Shown: positions 57,930 to 64,000 of the stretch, piece by piece
How the letters are laid out: each line of letters opens with the position of its first letter
Numbering within the stretch: the first letter of the stretch is position 1
DNA from: Acanthochlamys bracteata
Taxonomy: Eukaryota; Streptophyta; Magnoliopsida; Pandanales; Velloziaceae
Direction of reading: 5' to 3'
DNA: 64,000 bases
NCBI GenBank assembly: GCA_019914995.1
Contig: CM034141.1
Location: 1,054,001-1,118,000, forward strand
Made by a program: the position numbers and the translations under genes
The notes under the pieces: model-generated
Seen by the model: only the letters and a program-made list of their open reading frames with translations
Databases searched by the model: none
What the model was told of the DNA's origin: nothing

Positions 57930-58652
57930 ATCAAACCCACCAATGTACATTAAGGTTCGCAGAGTTCTCTAGAGTTCTGAGACAAATACTGATCCGTTTG
58001 CAGATAGTCGCAATTTATTTACTGCTGCATTTTCCAGTTTGCGAGCTTAATGCCTGGGCAGCAATGTCGGACTTACCTTGCCCACCCTGCTCCTGTTCCT
58101 CTAGCAAGGTGTATAACGGCCGGTACATGAACAATAACAACCATTTCCTGAAAACAGCTCTCAGCAAGCTAGTGTAGGAAAAAGACATTTGCAGCTAAAC
58201 AAAAGAAAGAACTTTACCGGTTTCGTTTCCACCATAAGGCATACACTAGCCTAAGATTTAGATCAATCACAACACTTCTTTTGCACACATGGATATCCTT
58301 GATAAAGCCACCGGCCTCTAAAGGGAAAGCCATAATAAAATGCCATTTTTTCACCGGGGATAATAGTGTACATGAAACACTCATGAAGAACATCCATAGA
58401 ACTAAGGTGAGAGGAGAAAAAAAGATGATATTCTTATAGAACTTCCAAAGGAATTGCATTTGCAAAATAGCAAGTACAGATTTACCAAAAAGTCAAGATT
58501 AGCGATAACAGATTCAAGAAACACATGATAAACTCCTGGTAAGTATAAATCTTCTTATTGATCTTTTAGAGCAAGTTGCAAGACAACAAATAAGATCCTC
58601 CACACCATTCTCTCTCACAGAATTCTAACATTGCAAAAGTGAAATTGTGACC
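57930..58652. other. Spacer including prohibitin 3' UTR
   Basis: No recognised coding sequence apart from the unassigned stretch at 58030-58130. The part nearest 58652 is probably the 3' UTR of the leftward prohibitin gene. Confidence 0.3.
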
Positions 58653-61166
58653 TCATTTCTTGGGGTTGTGAAGGTTCATCTCCTGAAGGTTCAGAAGCAG
58701 GTCATCAGAGTCGAGGAATACACGGTTGGACGAGTTAGCAATTGTTTGAGCTATTTCTCTCGCAGCTTCAATTTGTCTAAGAGCAAGAAATGCTGGGTTG
58801 TTTGCAATTGCTTGCCCTATCAGCTGTGCACTCTTAGCCTCACCCTGAAGACAAATGAAGGGAAGGAAATTCAACAATCATGAGAGAAGAAGAAAGAAGA
58901 AGAAATTTTTTTTTTAATTTTAAAAATGCATATTTCTATAAGATAACTTTGCAAGAACAAAGCACTATGTCCAACTTGCATTGACCATCTTAGTCAAACT
59001 TTCATGTTTCTGAAGCCACACACAAATTCCTTCAGGCCTTGCGTCAATGGGAAAGGTCCAACAACAATACATGTAAGGACTTCTTAAACCTATAAACATT
59101 TAAAATGATTAATAACAAAAAATTTCTTTCAGCATTTAGGAGATAACTGCCAATTCAGTTATCACCTAGAATCTAAAAGACGAACATTATATAAAATATA
59201 TATAATCTACACAGAAGAAAAAAGAAAGAACACAGACAACCAGATTAAAACTGAGCTATTAGATTACTTCATACAGAAAGACTATTTTATCCTAATTGTA
59301 TTACTGCCATCATATGTTAACATCAATTGTTTTTGAGTAAGAAGTCAAGCAGACTAAATAAGCAGCTCTATGAAAACATTGCACACTTAAACAGAAGATG
59401 CTCAACAAAAGAGAAAGGCTAATATTATAAATCATATCAATTTCACCTGTGCTCTAATAACAGCACTTTTTTTATCTTGCTCTGCCTTTTCTACAATAAA
59501 CTTGGCACGTTCAGCTTCCTGTGCAGCCACTTGTTTAGCTTCAATGGCATGAGTGAACTCCTTGCCAAAACTGAGGTGGGTAATGGACACATCATCCAGC
59601 ACAATATTAAAGTTTGCAGCCCTCTCTGTCAATATCTTTCTTATCTCCCTACTCACAGCCTACATATAAAACGCAAACACAAGGTCTCCATCATGCAAAT
59701 GCAGCATATCATATTGGAAAGAAATTACACCTCTCCATCAAGTCATCAACTACAAATAGGATAACAAATCAGAGATTCTCATTAGGACATTCATGTCAAA
59801 ACAAACCTCTCTTTGGGTGATCAGCTGGCTAGCATTGTACTGTGCCACCACAGCCTTCAGCGTTTCATGTATGATGGACGGCAGCACCCTCTCATTGTAA
59901 TTTTCTCCAAGAGTTCTGTAGATTGTGGGCAGCTGGGTAGGAATTGGTCTAACAAGCACACGGATCCCTATTTTCACCTGACATATAATGCAAAAATTTC
60001 AAATGATTTACTTGGAGCTGCTACATGAAAAAGGCTCAAAATCTAAATTTTGGGAAAAAAACACATACTTGCATTGGTCAATCTTTCAGAAATATTGTTC
60101 AAACAGTATTAAACAACCATACTGATGACAGATAAAATCAGATGACAAGCACCCACCAAACTAGAAATATGATCTTTTATAACTTTGTAAAAGAAGAGCT
60201 AACAACTACAATGCGTATTGCACATACAACAGCATGTAAATACTTGCATGCTGGCAAATCTGCATGATGATAATTAACCACTTTCTCACCTTAACCAATA
60301 TAAGTGGCCATTTCATTTTTATTAAACTATATAAGAAGATTTCTTTATTGCAGGGAATGGTAAATGGAGTGTTGACTTTTGACAATTTGACAAGAAAAAG
60401 TGAAACCATAATGTCTATCGAAATGCAGACATGCAACATATTGTCTTATATTGGAGCTTGTCTTGTTCATACATGCATACCTATGAGCAAAAAATGATGA
60501 TCTAAACACAAGCAGAGGTGCTTGCCTAGATTCTTAAGCTAAGCTCAGAATTTCCTGCAGTGTGTTATATTGACAGACTAATAGTCATCAATTTCAGTCT
60601 TCCACATTATATGGCATATTAAGCTACTAAGAAACTATACTGCGCACATTGCACAAAGAAAGAAACATCAAAAAAAGGAAGTACCATCTGAAGATCACGA
60701 CTGCCAGATGTGCCCTCAACAAGATGGGGGCGAGCGCGAACATCATATATGATAGGCCTTTCGACCCAAGGGATAATGAAATGAGTGCCTTCTGGATAAA
60801 CCTGTTCCCACTCAACCAATCAATGTTATATGATGAGAATCTAAACCATCTCCGTACTCAAATTCTTTCTAGCAAAAAAGAAACACCAAAAAAGCTAAAC
60901 AAAAACATTTCTAGATAAAACCAAGAGAAATCGTAGAAAACTTCAAAGGTAATGAAACAGATTTGATAAAATGTCAATTAAATCGAAGAGAAAACCTGGT
61001 CTTTGATCCCACTGAGTCGATTGAAGACAATAGCTCTGTGGCCACCATCAACATTATAGAGACTGTTGAGAGCAGCATACACAACGCCGCCACCGAGCAA
61101 AGCAACCTTAACGATCCTCGACACCGTCGGCGCCGCCGCCGGAATCTTTCCCCCCTTAAAATTCAT
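58653..61166 (-). CDS. PHB: Prohibitin, type II (PHB2-like)
   Basis: Five exons, 60996-61166, 60685-60801, 59807-59977, 59447-59659 and 58653-58844, all join in phase 0 and give 287 residues, a normal prohibitin length. The N-terminus [13 protein letters not shown] is followed by a membrane segment ([19 protein letters not shown], about 20-40). The SPFH/PHB domain starts [20 protein letters not shown] and includes [40 protein letters not shown] and [21 protein letters not shown] charged coiled coil ([17 protein letters not shown]) lies near 180-210. Type I and II prohibitins form ring assemblies in the inner mitochondrial membrane that support cristae, m-AAA protease control and lipid organisation. 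The Arg-Pro-His-Leu-Val and LPTIYR features favour type II. No damage is seen. Confidence 0.93.
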
Positions 61167-62663
61167 TCTTCTAGAATCAAATATTACCAAAATCCAAAGA
61201 ATCAAAGCAGAAGAAAAACTAACTGGGGAGAAAAAAAATCGCAGCTTTAGATTGTTAGGGTTTTCTAATTAGAGGGTTTAGACTGGGGTTTAAGAATTTT
61301 TTCATAATAAAGAAAGTACAGACTTGGAGAGGAAGAACATTTTGCCTTGTAACTTCCTGAGAATATTGCCCCTCGATTAATATAAATAAAAGTTTAGAGA
61401 TGTTATAGAATATTTATAAAATAAAAAATTTTAACATAAACAATATTTAGAAAAATTTTTCAAAAGTGTAAATTTTTTTCTAATTAAAGGTAATAATAAT
61501 AGTTAAATTTTATAATATAAAAATTTTCTATAAAGTTTAACTTTAAAATATTTTTTAATAAAAAATATAAAAAGTATGAATAAAATGAAAATAAAAAAGC
61601 AGGGCCATTATAATTACAAGCTTTATGTGGACTTTAGGAGAATATTTTAAATGGTCGAAATTTTAATTTTTTTTAGAATTAAATTTTCAAAAAGTTTATA
61701 TTTTTTAGTACACTAAATTGAAACTATACTTGAAAAATTAAATTCTATTTTTATTAATAATTAAAATATAAAATAAATTTCAATTTTAATTTATTTTTCA
61801 AAATAATTACAATATAAAAATTTGAATTTATTTGTCGTTTATTTTAAAAATTTTATTTTTTTTTTTTTATTTAGCGAAACTCTACGTGAAAATATATACA
61901 AAATATAATTTATCAGTTTTTCAAAATTTACTTTTTTAAATTCATTTTTATATAAAATATATACAAAAATTAAATTATTTTTATCACTAATTTTTTTTAA
62001 TTCAATTTAAATTTACTATAAATATAAAATTAATATATAATTTTATTTTTATTAAATATTTTTTATTTTTAAAAACTCACTTTATTCATTTTTAAATCTA
62101 GATAAGCATGCCTTTATTTAATTTTCTTTCTCTAGTGTTACGATCATGCGCAAGCCTTACATCCACAATCCAAATATGATTCAGTTGCGAATTCAGATGA
62201 TTGACTTGCACGGTGATCGATGCTTGCGCATGGTGCGCACAGTTGCAAGATCGTTAGTATTCTTTTTGGGCCGGGCTAACCAGTGCAAAACCATATTAAG
62301 GGCCTCAAACGAAATGGGCTATTGGCTACAAGCCCAAGCTACAGGGCTCAGCGAGTAATTGGCTTGTTGGATATTGCATTAAAACATAAATTAAAGACTA
62401 ATTAATTCATGTGGGATTCAAAACTAAAGAATAATATAATTTATTTTCAGTGTAACTTTTTCTTGATACCTTCCAAAGAAATTAGATTCGTTAGGTATTG
62501 CATTATTTAGATTTCAAACTCATCAAAAAAGTCTCACTTTTGAACATTAAACTGTATCTAGAAGGTTGCCATCAGAGAATATAATATATTCATACTATTG
62601 ATCACGATTAGAGTTGCTGAAAAAATATATAAAAACTTTTTATATATTTTTTAAAAAAAAAAT

Positions 62664-62714
<51 letters not shown>

Positions 62715-63722
62715 ATAAATAGCGAAAAATGGGGACGATTTTAAAGCAATCTCAAACGAAGCCTATATGTTTGACTTTTTCGCTTAGGCATTATTTGACA
62801 TAATGTTTATAACATTTAAAAATTCTTTTACGTTTTATTATTTTAAAAAAAATATTTAGAGTAATACATAAAATTTATTAAACTTTAAAAAACATGAAAA
62901 TTTTTATATTAAAACTATTATTTATTATTATTATTATTATTATTGAAATGATAAAAAATAAAAATATTTTTTATTTTAAAAAGTTTTATTTTGTAAGTAA
63001 TTTTGAATATCTAGTTAACTTTTTTTAGCCGTAATTTGAGCTTGTTTTAATTACCTGAGCTTCGCTTTTTTTATTCGAAATTTAAGTTCGATCACTTTAT
63101 ATATTTTAATTATCACATCAAAATTTACTTCTATCAAAATTTAGTTTTAAACTTCAATTCATTTATTTCAAATATTACTTTAAATCTATTTTTATTAAAC
63201 TCTAATTTTCATCAAGTTTTATTTTTATAAAATTTAATTTTATAAAATTTAATTATGTGTATTTAAAACACGCTGTAAATTGGAATCCAAAAATGTCTTA
63301 TATATTGTATGAACTTACTGAAATGTTAAACATTGTGGAAATCGGCAGCGAGGAAGACGTTGCCAAGGAAGGAGCGGCTCTGAAAAAAAAAAGAATGAGA
63401 ATAAAAAAGAAATATAAACAATATTTTTAATGTTAGTAAAGGAATCAGGCAATCAAGATTACTGTAAATTAGATTATATGTTTCTTCATAATAATTCAGA
63501 TATTCATTATTTAAAATAATCCTATTCTCTCATAAAATCAAATTATCATAATTTTGACGAACAAAAAATAAAAATACAATTTTTTTCATATAACAAATTT
63601 TAAAACTTGTGTCAGAATAATTCGAACTAAACCATTTCTCCAATCCTTAAATAAAGAAAAACCAAAAATATTTCCTTTTCTATTAGTAGTGTGAAAAAAC
63701 TGAGACCCATACCTTACTATTA
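61167..63722. other. Prohibitin upstream region and long AT-rich spacer
   Basis: About 150 bases of 5' UTR/promoter are followed by AT-rich DNA. It contains short-element family members (61390-61600, 62810-63000), a (TA)n tract at about 62668-62712 inside another, a 70-codon frame at 62146 with no recognisable product, an ATT repeat near 62920-62945, and a T-rich block at 63038-63280 related to 48998-49250. Confidence 0.45.
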
Positions 63723-63946
63723 GGATGTGTTTACTTCTAAACTAAGTTCACTTTATTTAAAGTTAGTTTAATACATTAAATAAAAAATTTAAAATATTTA
63801 ATAAAAGATAAGTTTTTATATTAGTTTTGTATTAAAAATAAATTTTAAAATTAATTACAAAATTTTAATAATAATTTTTTATTTTAATTTTATATATATA
63901 AATGAATTTTAAAAAAATAAAGTTTGAATTATAGGTAAACACACCC
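63723..63946. mobile_element. Tourist-like MITE (PIF/Harbinger type)
   Basis: The ends are GGATGTGTTTAC and, inverted, GTAAACACACCC. The element of 224 bp is flanked on both sides by TTA (63720-63722 and 63947-63949), the 3-bp target duplication of PIF/Harbinger elements. The interior is AT-rich with no coding frame. Confidence 0.85.
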
Positions 63947-64000
63947 TTAGATTCTAGTATTGATTTATATGATAGAGCCAAACTCTTCCCTAGCCAAATA

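Noticed and set aside
62146-62358. 70-codon plus-strand frame
   Set aside because: No recognisable domain or splice context, and it lies in repeat-rich spacer.
1-64000. CRISPR arrays, phage, operon or defence-type gene clusters
   Set aside because: The window is plant nuclear DNA; repeats seen are dispersed transposon-type, not regularly spaced arrays, and neighbouring genes are functionally unrelated.

Overview
This is nuclear DNA from a flowering plant, most likely a eudicot. The evidence is intron-rich genes with GT-AG borders in an AT-rich background, plant-only families (amino acid permease, At4g06598-like bZIP, BAHD, MORF), chloroplast- and mitochondrion-targeted products, nuclear tRNA genes, and many small DNA transposons. 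I worked by eye from the sequence and did no database search; exon borders were chosen by reading frame, splice consensus and family conservation.

Layout. 1-798: terminal part of a CACTA (En/Spm) transposon. 2797-5895 (+): bZIP factor. 8243-8824 (+): mitochondrial ribosomal protein bL12. About 10030-11086 (+): decayed BAHD acyltransferase. 11837-13970 (-): MICOS subunit Mic10. 14449-14530 (-): tRNA-Ser(CGA). 15474-18646 (-): HER2-like zinc alcohol dehydrogenase whose frame requires two GC-AG introns. 20309-20572 (-): broken 5' piece of a MORF RNA-editing factor. 21402-24295 (+): SETD6/RKM4-like SET-domain methyltransferase. 25102-25870 (+): decayed LigB/DOPA-dioxygenase-like gene with a tRNA-Leu(AAG) in its middle. 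27233-28414 (+): F-box protein. 28916-31694 (-): plastid-type adenylate kinase with a P-loop Lys to Glu change and an in-frame stop. 32596-37098 (-): complete 12-exon PP2A scaffold subunit A. 38736-41558: transposon-like element with inverted ends carrying ribosomal protein L18 gene fragments. 43880-47312 (+): amino acid permease. 50730-55378 (-): KTI12/DRL1 with a U12-type AT-AC last intron and an apparent frameshift. 58653-61166 (-): type II prohibitin. The rest is AT-rich, dominated by short inverted-repeat elements.

The genes are ordinary, unlinked housekeeping and regulatory functions; there is no operon-like or defence-type cluster. Three encode mitochondrial components (bL12m, Mic10, prohibitin), and the HER2-like enzyme has a candidate organellar leader; I see no reason to read this as more than chance.

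I found no convincing new biological system. The most interesting points are the unusual splicing (two GC-AG introns in one gene, an AT-AC intron in KTI12), gene capture in a Pack-type element, a tRNA gene inside a dead dioxygenase gene, a near-intact but catalytically broken adenylate kinase, and several transposon families present in multiple copies within 64 kb.
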